From Methylococcaceae bacterium (lineage in GTDB: Bacteria; Pseudomonadota; Gammaproteobacteria; Methylococcales; Methylococcaceae): DNA of 13,871 bases. Position 1 is the first letter of the stretch, and every line of letters starts with the position of its first letter. Positions 6,542 through 13,784 of the stretch are shown in pieces. The notes beneath the pieces are model-generated. The model had not been told where the DNA came from, did not search any database, and saw nothing but the letters and a program-made list of their open reading frames with translations. The position numbers were made by a program, and so were the translations under genes. The stretch is from NCBI GenBank assembly GCA_005792805.1, contig SXQV01000002.1, positions 1 to 13,871 on the forward strand. The letters run 5' to 3'.

Positions 6542-7723
6542 CTAAGGCAAGGCCAGCATCTGCGCTGCAAGTCGGGCAAGCTCTACCGACCCATCTCGAT
6601 CTCCCAGTTTGTCACGGATTGCCAGTAACGCATTCCGTGCATTCTCCGCATAAGTTTTATCATGGAGTATCCGACTGATTTCTCCAGCAATGTTTGTCGA
6701 GATCGCCTCATGCTGGATAAATTCCCGGACCACCGGTTTTTCGGCCAGAATGTTCGGCAAGCCAATGAACGGAACCTTGACCAGTAGACGTCCTAACCAA
6801 TAGCTGAGGGGGGCAAGGCGGTACACGATGACCATGGGAATCCCTAGCAATGCTATCTCAAGCGTTGCGGTGCCCGACACGGTAATAACGCTATCGCAAC
6901 ATTGAAGGGCATCGTAATCCTGCCCCCGAATCACTGTGAGGTTGAGATCGGTTACGCTGGCCAGCGCTTCGGCGATCGCTGTATCGGGCACCGAGGCGGC
7001 CTGAAACAACAAGAATTGGGCGCTCGGAAACTCTCTACTCAGTCGCTGTGCGGATTCCAGAATTACCGGCATCAACCGTTTGATTTCATTGGCGCGGCTT
7101 CCGGGAAGCAACCCGATGACAGGGTTCACTCCAGTGTCTCTGGGCTGGGTTGTTGACAAACCTGCCAGGCCATATTTCGCAAAGGCCTTCACTTTGCTCA
7201 GACAGGGCTTCACCTTGCCGGCTAACGGGTGTCCCACATAGGTGGCCGGGACGCCATAGGCCTCGTAATACGGTAATTCAAAAGGAAAGATGACCGCCAT
7301 ATGGTCGATGATGCGACCATAGCTCTTGACCCGGCCAGGTCGCCACGCCCAGACCTGAGGGCTCACATAAAAGAGGACCTTGATTCCGCACGCCTTGGCT
7401 GCTTTGGCCAGACGAAAATTGAATTCCTTGTAATCCACGCAGATCAGCAGATCCGGCTTGCGCTCGCAGGCCGTTTCCTGCATAAGCTTAAGCGCTCCGC
7501 GAATCTCGCCATAGTGGCGGGCAATCTCTGCAAGACCGATAACCCCGATACCGGAAGAGTCAAAGCAAAGTTCAATGCCGGCTGCACGCATCGCCGCCGA
7601 GCCCATGCCAATTCCCTTCACATCGGGGATGAGATTCTGAAGCTCCCGAAACAAAGCGGCCGCATGCTGATCGCCGGAAGCCTCCCCGGCGGAGAGCATC
7701 ACTAAAGGAGGTGTTTTAGCCAT
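6542..7723 (-). CDS. lpxB: Lipid-A-disaccharide synthase
   Basis: LpxB is a membrane-associated GT-B (family GT19) glycosyltransferase that joins UDP-2,3-diacyl-glucosamine to lipid X, releasing UDP and giving the beta-1,6 lipid A disaccharide. At 393 aa it has normal length. Motifs in order: SAGEASGDQHAAALF near the N-terminus, CVDYKEFNFRLA, YVSPQVWAWRPGRV, VGHPLAGKV, GLLPGSRANEI and the nucleotide-sugar part VSGTATLEIALLGIPMVIVYR. The ATG overlaps the stop of gnnB by 8 nt, so translation is coupled. With gnnA and gnnB upstream, its substrates in this organism probably carry 2,3-diamino-2,3-dideoxyglucose in place of glucosamine; that is inferred from context, not from LpxB residues. Confidence 0.97.
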   Translation of the reverse strand: MAKTPPLVMLSAGEASGDQHAAALFRELQNLIPDVKGIGMGSAAMRAAGIELCFDSSGIGVIGLAEIARHYGEIRGALKLMQETACERKPDLLICVDYKEFNFRLAKAAKACGIKVLFYVSPQVWAWRPGRVKSYGRIIDHMAVIFPFELPYYEAYGVPATYVGHPLAGKVKPCLSKVKAFAKYGLAGLSTTQPRDTGVNPVIGLLPGSRANEIKRLMPVILESAQRLSREFPSAQFLLFQAASVPDTAIAEALASVTDLNLTVIRGQDYDALQCCDSVITVSGTATLEIALLGIPMVIVYRLAPLSYWLGRLLVKVPFIGLPNILAEKPVVREFIQHEAISTNIAGEISRILHDKTYAENARNALLAIRDKLGDRDGSVELARLAAQMLALP

Positions 7724-8813
7724 TAAGTGCGGCGTGAATCACCTCGACAATGCGACGAATATCGGCTTCCTCCAACTCTGGATAAATGGGCAGCGAGAAA
7801 CAACGCGCCGCCACCGATTCAGTGACCGGCAGAGACAACCCCGCGCAAACATCAGCAAAGACGTTCTGTTGGTGGAGGGGCACAGGATAATAAACAGCAG
7901 AGGAAATTCCGGCCTTCTGTAAGGCATCCATGACGGCTTCCCGACGATCACAGAGCAGGGTGTACTGGTGATAAACGTGAACCCCCAAGCCGTCTTCAAA
8001 AGGCGTTTGCACCGGCAGATCGGCCATCAGCCTGGAATAGCTGTGCGCCACACGACGGCGCTCGCGATTGAACTCGTCGATATAACGTAGTTTGACTCGC
8101 AGAATCGCCGCCTGAATTTCATCCAGACGACTGTTGTAACCAATCACATCATGGTAGTAGCGAATCTCGGAACCGTGGTTGCGGAGCATCCTTACTTTGG
8201 CTGCTACCTCATCCGACGAAGTCGCCACCAGCCCACCATCGCCATAGCAACCAAGGTTCTTGCTGGGAAAAAAGCTGTAGCCCGCACTGATGCCCAGACT
8301 GCCGCTCTGACGGCCATTGATGCTGGCACCAAAAGACTGGGCGCAGTCCTCAATCAGGAGAAGACCCCGAGCATCACACAGGGCGGATATACGCACCATA
8401 TCGACCGGCTGCCCAAACAGATGCACAGGCATGACCGACCGGGTTTTGTCCGTAATCGCCGCATCAATGGCCTCCGGGTCAATATTGAACGTCTTAGGAT
8501 CAATATCGACAAAGACCGGCGTGGCACCCACATAACGAATAGCCTCGGCCGTGGCAATAAAGGTGAATGGCGAGGTAATAACTTCATCACCGGGTCCAAC
8601 ACCGGATGCCAGCAGGGCAAGATGCAAGGCATCCGTCCCCGAGGCACAACCAATAGTATGCTTCACCCCCAGATAGGCTGCCGCCTCCTCTTCAAACGCC
8701 TTAACATTCGGCCCCAGGATAAAGGCCGTGTTTTCCAGAACTTCCGCCACACCCCGGTCGATTTCGTCCTTGAGCCGGAGATATTGGGTTTTCAAATCAA
8801 CCATGGGGATCAT
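7716..8813 (-). CDS. gnnB: DegT/DnrJ/EryC1-family aminotransferase, likely UDP-3-keto-GlcNAc aminotransferase
   Basis: A 365-aa PLP-dependent sugar aminotransferase. The fold and active site are clear: CASGTDALHLAL (phosphate-binding segment), SPFTFIATAEAI, IEDCAQSFGA with the PLP-contacting Asp156 and Gln159, and GYSFFPSKNLGCYGDGG with the Schiff-base Lys185. DegT enzymes act on many nucleotide ketosugars, so function rests on context: the gene lies directly after a Gfo/Idh/MocA oxidoreductase and between lpxA and lpxB, as gnnB does in Acidithiobacillus ferrooxidans, where the pair makes UDP-GlcNAc3N with glutamate as amino donor. WbpE/WlbC-type enzymes, which act on UDP-3-keto-GlcNAcA, are the main alternative. 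The ATG at 8813 has a good ribosome site (GGGAGAGG, 7 nt upstream); the gene overlaps lpxB by 8 nt. Confidence 0.9.
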   Translation of the reverse strand: MIPMVDLKTQYLRLKDEIDRGVAEVLENTAFILGPNVKAFEEEAAAYLGVKHTIGCASGTDALHLALLASGVGPGDEVITSPFTFIATAEAIRYVGATPVFVDIDPKTFNIDPEAIDAAITDKTRSVMPVHLFGQPVDMVRISALCDARGLLLIEDCAQSFGASINGRQSGSLGISAGYSFFPSKNLGCYGDGGLVATSSDEVAAKVRMLRNHGSEIRYYHDVIGYNSRLDEIQAAILRVKLRYIDEFNRERRRVAHSYSRLMADLPVQTPFEDGLGVHVYHQYTLLCDRREAVMDALQKAGISSAVYYPVPLHQQNVFADVCAGLSLPVTESVAARCFSLPIYPELEEADIRRIVEVIHAALNG

Positions 8814-8838
8814 GCAGCGTCCTCTCCCTTCCCTTTGA

Positions 8839-9777
8839 TCAGGCAGTTTTTAGTAAGCGGGTAATTTCAGTCGCTGTGGCCAGGGCTCTTCGACCGGCCA
8901 CTCCGGAGACCAAGGGCTCTTTCCCTTCGCGTATGCATTCGACAAAATGTTTGATTTCTTCCATTAGAGCATCGCCGTTTTCAAAGACGGATTCCTCACT
9001 GAGAATCTCCGGCACCCCCGGAAACATCTCTCGTTCGCCCTTGCGATACTGGGCCAACACTCGATTCTGAAAGTCGACGGAAATATAACGATTGGGCATG
9101 AACATGCGCATCTTGCGCTCGACCTTTAAGCTGGCGCGACTGGCTGTCACATTGGCCACTGAACCATTACGGAAGGTCAAGCGGGCGTTGGCAATATCCG
9201 TATCCGACGTCAGCACAGTCACGCCTTTGGCATCGATCCGCTCCACTTCGGAGTCCACAATGTCAAGGATGATATCAATATCGTGGATCATGAGATCCAG
9301 CACTACGCTGACATCATTCGCCCGTGGATTGAATGGGGCAAGGCGATGCGACTCAATGAAAAGCGGCTTTTCGCGAACCAGATCCAGCCCCAGAAGCGCC
9401 GCGTTGAACCGCTCCAAGTGCCCCACCATCAGGCGGCGATCGTGTTGCCTTGCGAGATCAATCAATTCATCAGCCTCTTCCACCGTGACAGTGATTGGCT
9501 TCTCGACCAAAACATGGGCACCGGCCGCCAGAAAGTCGCGGGCCACCTCAAAATGGAGACTGGTGGGTACCACGATACTGACAGCGTCTACCTTGCCGAG
9601 GAGTTCCCGGTAATCCGTCACGGCTCTGGTGCGGTTTTTCTCCGCCACACTCTGAGCCGCCTCAAGATTACTGTCGACCACGGCCACCAGATCACACCCA
9701 TCCAGGGCGGCATATTTTTCAGCATGGAACTTGCCTAGGTAGCCCGTCCCTACGACAGCACAAGTAATTGCGTTCAA
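8839..9777 (-). CDS. gnnA: Gfo/Idh/MocA-family oxidoreductase, likely UDP-GlcNAc 3-dehydrogenase
   Basis: A 312-aa NAD(P)-dependent sugar oxidoreductase. The Rossmann loop VVGTGYLGKFHAEKY lies at the N-terminus; the family motif VEKPITV with Lys93 follows at 91-97, and GHLERFNAAL and DLMIHDIDI with the conserved His165 lie in the catalytic domain. In Acidithiobacillus ferrooxidans the homologue GnnA oxidises the 3-hydroxyl of UDP-GlcNAc to a ketone that GnnB transaminates. The frame is open to 9891, but that would overlap lpxA by 76 nt and add 38 residues absent from the family. The TTG at 9777 is preferred: it places the Rossmann strand at residues 3-10 and follows GGAGG by 10 nt. It lies 38 bp after lpxA and 25 bp before gnnB. 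Substrate assignment is from context. Confidence 0.88.
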   Translation of the reverse strand: MNAITCAVVGTGYLGKFHAEKYAALDGCDLVAVVDSNLEAAQSVAEKNRTRAVTDYRELLGKVDAVSIVVPTSLHFEVARDFLAAGAHVLVEKPITVTVEEADELIDLARQHDRRLMVGHLERFNAALLGLDLVREKPLFIESHRLAPFNPRANDVSVVLDLMIHDIDIILDIVDSEVERIDAKGVTVLTSDTDIANARLTFRNGSVANVTASRASLKVERKMRMFMPNRYISVDFQNRVLAQYRKGEREMFPGVPEILSEESVFENGDALMEEIKHFVECIREGKEPLVSGVAGRRALATATEITRLLKTA

Positions 9778-9792
9778 TGCGTAAATTCCTCC
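9775..9792 (-). promoter_or_regulatory. Ribosome binding site that sets a TTG start for gnnA
   Basis: On the minus strand GGAGG stands 10 nt before TTG at 9777. No ATG or GTG in frame lies near the expected N-terminus of the Rossmann fold, so this site decides the start. The rare start codon and slightly long spacing could lower gnnA expression relative to its neighbours. Confidence 0.6.
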
Positions 9793-9815
9793 ACGAACCG
9801 GGCCATTATCATTCG

Positions 9816-10607
9816 TCAATCCTCCGAACGGCCACTTCGGACTTCGATAAAACCCAATAAACCGCCACGGCGTGAATCGGCATTCAACCATTCACGCAGA
9901 TAATTCACTTCGGGCGTACCCGGCAGCGCCTCAAGACTTTGTTTGGCCCTAACCAGACGAAAGGCGGCAGAAACGGCCTTTAACCGCTCCCCATCAACAC
10001 CGGCACGCCGCATACCCACCAGATTGAGGCGATAATGTTTACCAGGCCGCCCACCTACCATGGTGAAGGGCAACACATCTTTGTTGATACCGGCCAACCC
10101 CTGAAGTATGGCAAAGCTGCCAATGCGGCAAAATTGGTGGATCATCACACCACCGCCAAAGAACACGCGATCTCCTACCTGGGCGTGTCCACCGAGCGTC
10201 GCACCACTCGCAAGAATATTGCCATCCCCTAACAGGGAATCATGCCCGACATGGGTGCTATTCATGAAATAGTTCCCGGAACCCACCTGTGTCGCCCCCC
10301 CCGCCTTGGTAGCTCGGCTGATCGTCACTCCCTCGCGAAACACGTTGTCATCACCGATATCGAGTCGGGTAACGGTAGCGGAATCGAAGGCAAGATCCTG
10401 AGGCAGTCCGCCCAGAATCGCCGTAGGATGGATACGATTGTTACGGCCCATATAAACATGGGGACGAATGACGGCATGGGCTTCGATAACGCAGCCCTCC
10501 CCGATACGGCCCGGTCCCTCGATCACCGCGAACGCACCAACGGAGACATTTTCGGCCAAATCAACATCTGGAGAAATTACAGCTGTGGAATGAATCATAG
10601 TATTCAT
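9816..10607 (-). CDS. lpxA: Acyl-ACP:UDP-GlcNAc(3N) O/N-acyltransferase
   Basis: LpxA transfers a 3-hydroxyacyl chain from ACP to the 3-position of UDP-GlcNAc, or of UDP-GlcNAc3N, the first step of lipid A synthesis. At 263 aa it is of family length. Hexapeptide repeats of the left-handed beta helix run from about residue 10 to 185. By hand alignment with E. coli, the catalytic His125 is His122 here (STHVGHD), His122 is His119, His144 is His141, and Gln161 is Gln158. The acyl-ruler Gly173 is retained as Gly170 (LQGLAG), which would allow a long chain. E. coli His99 (TIHRGT) is Ser97 here and Lys76 is Ala73. The C-terminal helical domain is present. ATG codons occur at 10607 and 10598, and the second (MIHSTAV) is also plausible. 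It begins 22 bp after xerD. Confidence 0.96.
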   Translation of the reverse strand: MNTMIHSTAVISPDVDLAENVSVGAFAVIEGPGRIGEGCVIEAHAVIRPHVYMGRNNRIHPTAILGGLPQDLAFDSATVTRLDIGDDNVFREGVTISRATKAGGATQVGSGNYFMNSTHVGHDSLLGDGNILASGATLGGHAQVGDRVFFGGGVMIHQFCRIGSFAILQGLAGINKDVLPFTMVGGRPGKHYRLNLVGMRRAGVDGERLKAVSAAFRLVRAKQSLEALPGTPEVNYLREWLNADSRRGGLLGFIEVRSGRSED

Positions 10608-10629
10608 GGGACCATCAGAACTCGAAAAA

Positions 10630-11532
10630 TCAACCGCGAGGATGGCATCGAGAATGAAGTTCTTTCAGCCGTTCCTGAGCCACGTGAGTATAAATCTGCG
10701 TACTGGACAAATCGCTGTGCCCGAGCAATAACTGCACTACACGCAGATCCGCCCCGTGATTCAGCAAATGAGTAGCAAACGCATGCCTGAGCGTGTGGGG
10801 GGAAAGCGGCTTGTGTATACCCGCAAGCCCTGCATACCGCTTGATAATGTACCAAAACGCTTGGCGCGTCATGGCGGAACCTCTTGCCGTCACAAACAGG
10901 TCGTCGCTATTACCGGTGCCCAGCAAGGCCGTTCGAGCCGTGCTGGAGTAACGTCCGATCCATTCCTCGGCCAATTCACCCAAGGGTACGAGACGATCCT
11001 TGCTGCCTTTACCGACCACACGCACCACTCCCTGACGAAGATTGACCTGGCTCAATTTCAGCCCGACCAATTCGCTGACCCGCAGACCCGTGGCATAGAG
11101 TACCTCTAACATTGCCCGATCCCTGCAGCCCAGAACATCCTCTGTGTCCGCCGCATTCAGCAGCGCTACGACGTCCGATTCGGTCAAGCTCGCGGGTAAC
11201 GGTCGCCCTATCCGGGGTGATTCTATCCTGAGCGTGGGATCATCCACCAAGCACCCCTCCCGCATCAAATATCGAAAAAATTTCCGCATACTGGAAACCA
11301 GGCGCGCCATGCTGCGATTGCTGGCTTGTTGCCGGTATTTTGTAGCGAGGTAGACTTCAATATCTTCCGCTTGAGTCTCAAGGACACTCCGACCGCGCGC
11401 TCCGGCCATCCACGCCAGAAAGTGCTGAAGATCACTGGCATAGGCTTTTTGGGTATTCAGACTCAGGCCTTCTTCCACCCAGAGCGCATCAGTAAACCGC
11501 TGAATGAGAAGGCCGTCAGACTGAGCTGTCAC
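10630..11532 (-). CDS. xerD: Site-specific tyrosine recombinase XerD
   Basis: XerD acts with XerC at dif to resolve chromosome dimers. The 300-aa product aligns along its length with E. coli XerD (298 aa), including LEVLYATGLRVSELVGL, LRQGVVRVVGKGSKDRLVPL, LSPHTLRHAFATHLLNHGADLRVVQ and the C-terminal ERLKELH. All catalytic residues are present: Arg151, Lys175, His246, Arg249, His272 and the nucleophile Tyr281. The N-terminal SAM-like DNA-binding domain covers about residues 1-110. The frame opens with TTG at 11565, but GTG at 11532 gives the family N-terminus (13-15 residues before the ALW motif); it overlaps ogt by 17 nt. GTG at 11541 is an alternative. There are no att-like repeats or cargo, so this is the housekeeping recombinase and not an integrase. 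Confidence 0.93.
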   Translation of the reverse strand: MTAQSDGLLIQRFTDALWVEEGLSLNTQKAYASDLQHFLAWMAGARGRSVLETQAEDIEVYLATKYRQQASNRSMARLVSSMRKFFRYLMREGCLVDDPTLRIESPRIGRPLPASLTESDVVALLNAADTEDVLGCRDRAMLEVLYATGLRVSELVGLKLSQVNLRQGVVRVVGKGSKDRLVPLGELAEEWIGRYSSTARTALLGTGNSDDLFVTARGSAMTRQAFWYIIKRYAGLAGIHKPLSPHTLRHAFATHLLNHGADLRVVQLLLGHSDLSSTQIYTHVAQERLKELHSRCHPRG

Positions 11533-12061
11533 GATCTTCACCCAGAAAATAGCCCTCGTGACCAAGCAACCAACGCTTTATTTCCAACATCGGGCCGTCG
11601 GTTTTTCCGCAGTATCCACCAAGTCCACGAGCAGAGACGACACGATGACAAGGAATGATGATGGGAAAACGATTTGACTTGCAGGCTGACGCCACCGCTC
11701 TTGGCCCGCTTCGCACACACTTTGCCAGCTCACCATAGCTTAACGTCCGGCCAGCAGGGATTTGCCTCAACACCTGCCAAACCCCTTGCTGGAACGGCGT
11801 GCCTTGAGACCTCAGCGGCAAGACAAACTGGACCGATGGATCGTCAAGGTAGCGAAGAATCTGCTCTACCGCTTCCTTGAGCAGCCCGTTACCCAATACC
11901 TGCTTTCTTTGAGCAACCTCTGCCCCAGCGGGTAGAACCTCAATATCGAGGAGAACTCCACCGGAAGCGGAGAGTTGGATTTCACCAAACGGCGTGGCCA
12001 CGAAAGCAATTTCACGCTCATACGCCTGATTAGCGAGGCGGCAATCCACTAGAAGCTTCAA
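11516..12061 (-). CDS. ogt: Methylated-DNA--protein-cysteine methyltransferase
   Basis: A suicidal DNA repair protein that moves methyl groups from O6-methylguanine to its own cysteine. The C-terminal domain (from about residue 85) shows GTPFQQGVWQVLRQIPAGRTLSYGELA (HTH region), RAVASACKSN with Asn130, and the active-site IIIPCHRVV with Cys138, followed by GGYCG. The N-terminal domain (VATPFGEIQLS) is short, as in Ogt; there is no Ada-type metal-binding domain. The first available start is TTG at 12061, directly after the rplS terminator; GTG at 12049 or 12001 are alternatives, and none has a strong ribosome site. It ends inside the xerD start region. A promoter of its own or read-through from rplS would be needed. 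Confidence 0.9.
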   Translation of the reverse strand: MKLLVDCRLANQAYEREIAFVATPFGEIQLSASGGVLLDIEVLPAGAEVAQRKQVLGNGLLKEAVEQILRYLDDPSVQFVLPLRSQGTPFQQGVWQVLRQIPAGRTLSYGELAKCVRSGPRAVASACKSNRFPIIIPCHRVVSARGLGGYCGKTDGPMLEIKRWLLGHEGYFLGEDRDSSV

Positions 12062-12066
12062 AACGG

Positions 12067-12092
12067 AAAAAGGCAGCGATTGCTGCCCTTTT
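12067..12092 (-). terminator. Rho-independent terminator of the rpsP-rplS operon
   Basis: On the minus strand the arms AAAAGGGCAGC and GCTGCCTTTTT enclose a 4-nt AATC loop. This gives a stem of six GC-rich pairs, one G-U and four A-U pairs, with the run of five T forming the 3' arm end. It lies about 40 bp after the rplS stop. A second hairpin without a T-run (GGCGC-CGCT-GCGCC, 12113-12126) precedes it, close to the rplS stop. The terminator separates the ribosomal operon from ogt. Confidence 0.85.
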
Positions 12093-12132
12093 CCTGAAAT
12101 TCATCACACACAGGCGCAGCGGCGCCGATGGA

Positions 12133-12480
12133 CTAAATTTTTTCCTTGATACGCGCCGCCTTACCTGTCAGGTCACGTAGGTAATAAAGCTTGGCCCGGC
12201 GCACGTCACCACGACGCTTGACCTGTACCTCTTGTACTTGTGGGCTGTATGTCTGGAACACACGCTCGACGCCCTCACCATGAGAAATCTTTCGCACAGT
12301 GAAAGCAGAGTGATAACCGCGATTCCGCTTTGCTATCACTACGCCCTCGTATGCCTGAAGTCGTTCGCGAGCACCTTCTTTCACTTTGACTTGAACGACA
12401 ACGGTGTCGCCCGGAGCAAAAGCAGGGATGGTCTTACCGCTCATCCATTCTTTTTCAATCTGCTGAATAATGTTTGACAT
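12133..12480 (-). CDS. rplS: 50S ribosomal protein L19
   Basis: L19 sits at the interface of the 50S and 30S subunits. The 115-aa product matches E. coli L19 nearly end to end: MSNIIQQIEKEWM, PAFAPGDTVVVQVKV, LQAYEGVVIAKRNRG, FTVRKISHGEGVERVF and VKRRGDVRRAKLYYLR. The frame is open seven codons further to 12501, but that would overlap trmD; the ATG at 12480 matches the family and has an AAAGAG purine run upstream. It follows trmD by 17 bp and is the last gene of the rpsP-rimM-trmD-rplS operon; an intrinsic terminator follows. Confidence 0.98.
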   Translation of the reverse strand: MSNIIQQIEKEWMSGKTIPAFAPGDTVVVQVKVKEGARERLQAYEGVVIAKRNRGYHSAFTVRKISHGEGVERVFQTYSPQVQEVQVKRRGDVRRAKLYYLRDLTGKAARIKEKI

Positions 12481-12497
12481 CGTGTTTCTCTTTAATC

Positions 12498-13253
12498 TCA
12501 ATTCTTTTCTACGTCCACCAAAATCTCATTCTGTAACTCATCAAGCAACGCCTGCTGCTCAGGATCTGGCGTCATCCTTTCAATGAGGTCAGGTCGCCTC
12601 AAGCGAGTCCGATTAAGAGATTGCCGCAATCGCCAACGCCTTATCGATTCGTGATTCCCCGACTGCAAAACCTGCGGCACCTCCCGACCATCCACACACT
12701 CCGGGCGCGTGTAGTGAGGGCAGTCTAGCAGGCCCGTCATATGCGAATCCTGCTCCGCAGACTCGGCGTGCCCCAGAACCCCGGGAATCAACCTTGCCAC
12801 CGCGTCAAAAAGCACCAAAGCCGCTAATTCACCGCCACTGAGAACGTAGTCACCTATAGACCACTCCTCGTCAATCTCGGCCTCCACGAGACGTTCATCA
12901 ATGCCCTCGTAGCGCCCTGCCACCAGGATCAATCGTGGCAGCTTTGAAAACTCAATCACGGCCTGCTGATTCAGCAGGCGTCCTTGCGGGCTTAGATAAA
13001 TTGTCTTCGCCGGCAACAGAGAGTCAGACCTAGCCGCCCGGATGGCATCACGCAGAGGCTCAACCTTCATCACCATGCCAGGACCCCCGCCATAAGGGCG
13101 ATCATCCACCGTACGATATTTGTCGGCGGCATATTGCCTGGGATCCCATGTTCTGAGGTCGACCAGGCCACGGTCTACCGCTCTTCCCGTTACACCCTCA
13201 GCTGAACCTCGCTGGATCAACTCGGGAAAGAGAGTGACAACGTCAAATCGCAT
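12498..13253 (-). CDS. trmD: tRNA (guanine(37)-N1)-methyltransferase
   Basis: TrmD methylates N1 of G37 in tRNAs read at CNN codons and prevents +1 frameshifting. This 251-aa SPOUT-class enzyme shows FDVVTLFPE at the start, RPYGGGPGMVMKVEPL, the trefoil-knot SAM site (YLSPQGRLLNQ, LVAGRYEGIDERL, SIGDYVLSGGELA) and the C-terminal tRNA-binding part LLDCPHYTRPE and VLQSGNHESIRRWR. The catalytic-type Asp is in the flexible ESAEQDSHM segment. The ATG at 13253 follows a GGGGG ribosome site and lies 7 nt after the rimM stop. Confidence 0.98.
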   Translation of the reverse strand: MRFDVVTLFPELIQRGSAEGVTGRAVDRGLVDLRTWDPRQYAADKYRTVDDRPYGGGPGMVMKVEPLRDAIRAARSDSLLPAKTIYLSPQGRLLNQQAVIEFSKLPRLILVAGRYEGIDERLVEAEIDEEWSIGDYVLSGGELAALVLFDAVARLIPGVLGHAESAEQDSHMTGLLDCPHYTRPECVDGREVPQVLQSGNHESIRRWRLRQSLNRTRLRRPDLIERMTPDPEQQALLDELQNEILVDVEKN

Positions 13254-13260
13254 CCCCCGT

Positions 13261-13761
13261 CTAAAACTCCGGATCCCAGTCTACCGTCAGGCATCCCTTA
13301 CCAAGATCAACTTCTTTGACAAAGTCACCCAGCACAAATGGAATCAACCTATCGCTGTCACCCCTGACATCCAATACATCATTTGCGCCCGTCTCAAGCA
13401 ATCCTCTGACTTTACCCAGAGAAACACCGGAAACCGTCAACACTTCAAGACCGATCAGGTCATGCCAATAGTAAATCCCTGGAGCGGCCGCGGGGAAACA
13501 CTCACGGGGAACCGAAATTCGAGCGCCTCGTAGCGAGACGGCCTGATCCCTGTCCTCGACCCCTTCCAGGTGAGCCACCACAGCAACCCCCTGTGCGCGG
13601 CCCTCAATTACCTTGACATCACGAGCCACTCCCAACGACTCCAGAGTCCAAGGAGCGTAATGCAGGATGTTTACAGGAGGTTCTGTAAAAGATCGGATCT
13701 TGACCCAGCCAAGAACTCCGAATGCACCAACGACCTCACCAACCTCAACCGAGGCGGACAC
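13261..13761 (-). CDS. rimM: Ribosome maturation factor RimM
   Basis: RimM binds S19 and assists maturation of the 30S head domain. The 166-aa protein has the N-terminal RimM barrel (VGEVVGAFGVLGWVKIRSFTEPP) and a C-terminal PRC-barrel (YYWHDLIGLEVLT, GKVRGLLETGANDVLDV, IPFVLGDFVKEVDL). The start is GTG at 13761, preceded by a GGGCGGG purine-rich run. It sits 23 bp after rpsP and 7 bp before trmD in the usual operon order. Confidence 0.96.
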   Translation of the reverse strand: MSASVEVGEVVGAFGVLGWVKIRSFTEPPVNILHYAPWTLESLGVARDVKVIEGRAQGVAVVAHLEGVEDRDQAVSLRGARISVPRECFPAAAPGIYYWHDLIGLEVLTVSGVSLGKVRGLLETGANDVLDVRGDSDRLIPFVLGDFVKEVDLGKGCLTVDWDPEF

Positions 13762-13784
13762 AAAACCCGCCCAGCAAGCAGAAT

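Noticed and set aside
8151..8864. Long plus-strand frame (237 codons) opposite gnnB
   Set aside because: It is antisense to a clear aminotransferase gene, with no recognisable motifs or ribosome site.
9778..9891. Extended gnnA start overlapping the end of lpxA
   Set aside because: The extra 38 residues precede the Rossmann strand without family support, while a TTG with an upstream GGAGG gives the normal N-terminus.
10630..11532. Tyrosine recombinase considered as an integrase of a mobile element
   Set aside because: It aligns end to end with XerD at family length, and there are no tRNA genes, direct repeats or phage-like genes nearby.
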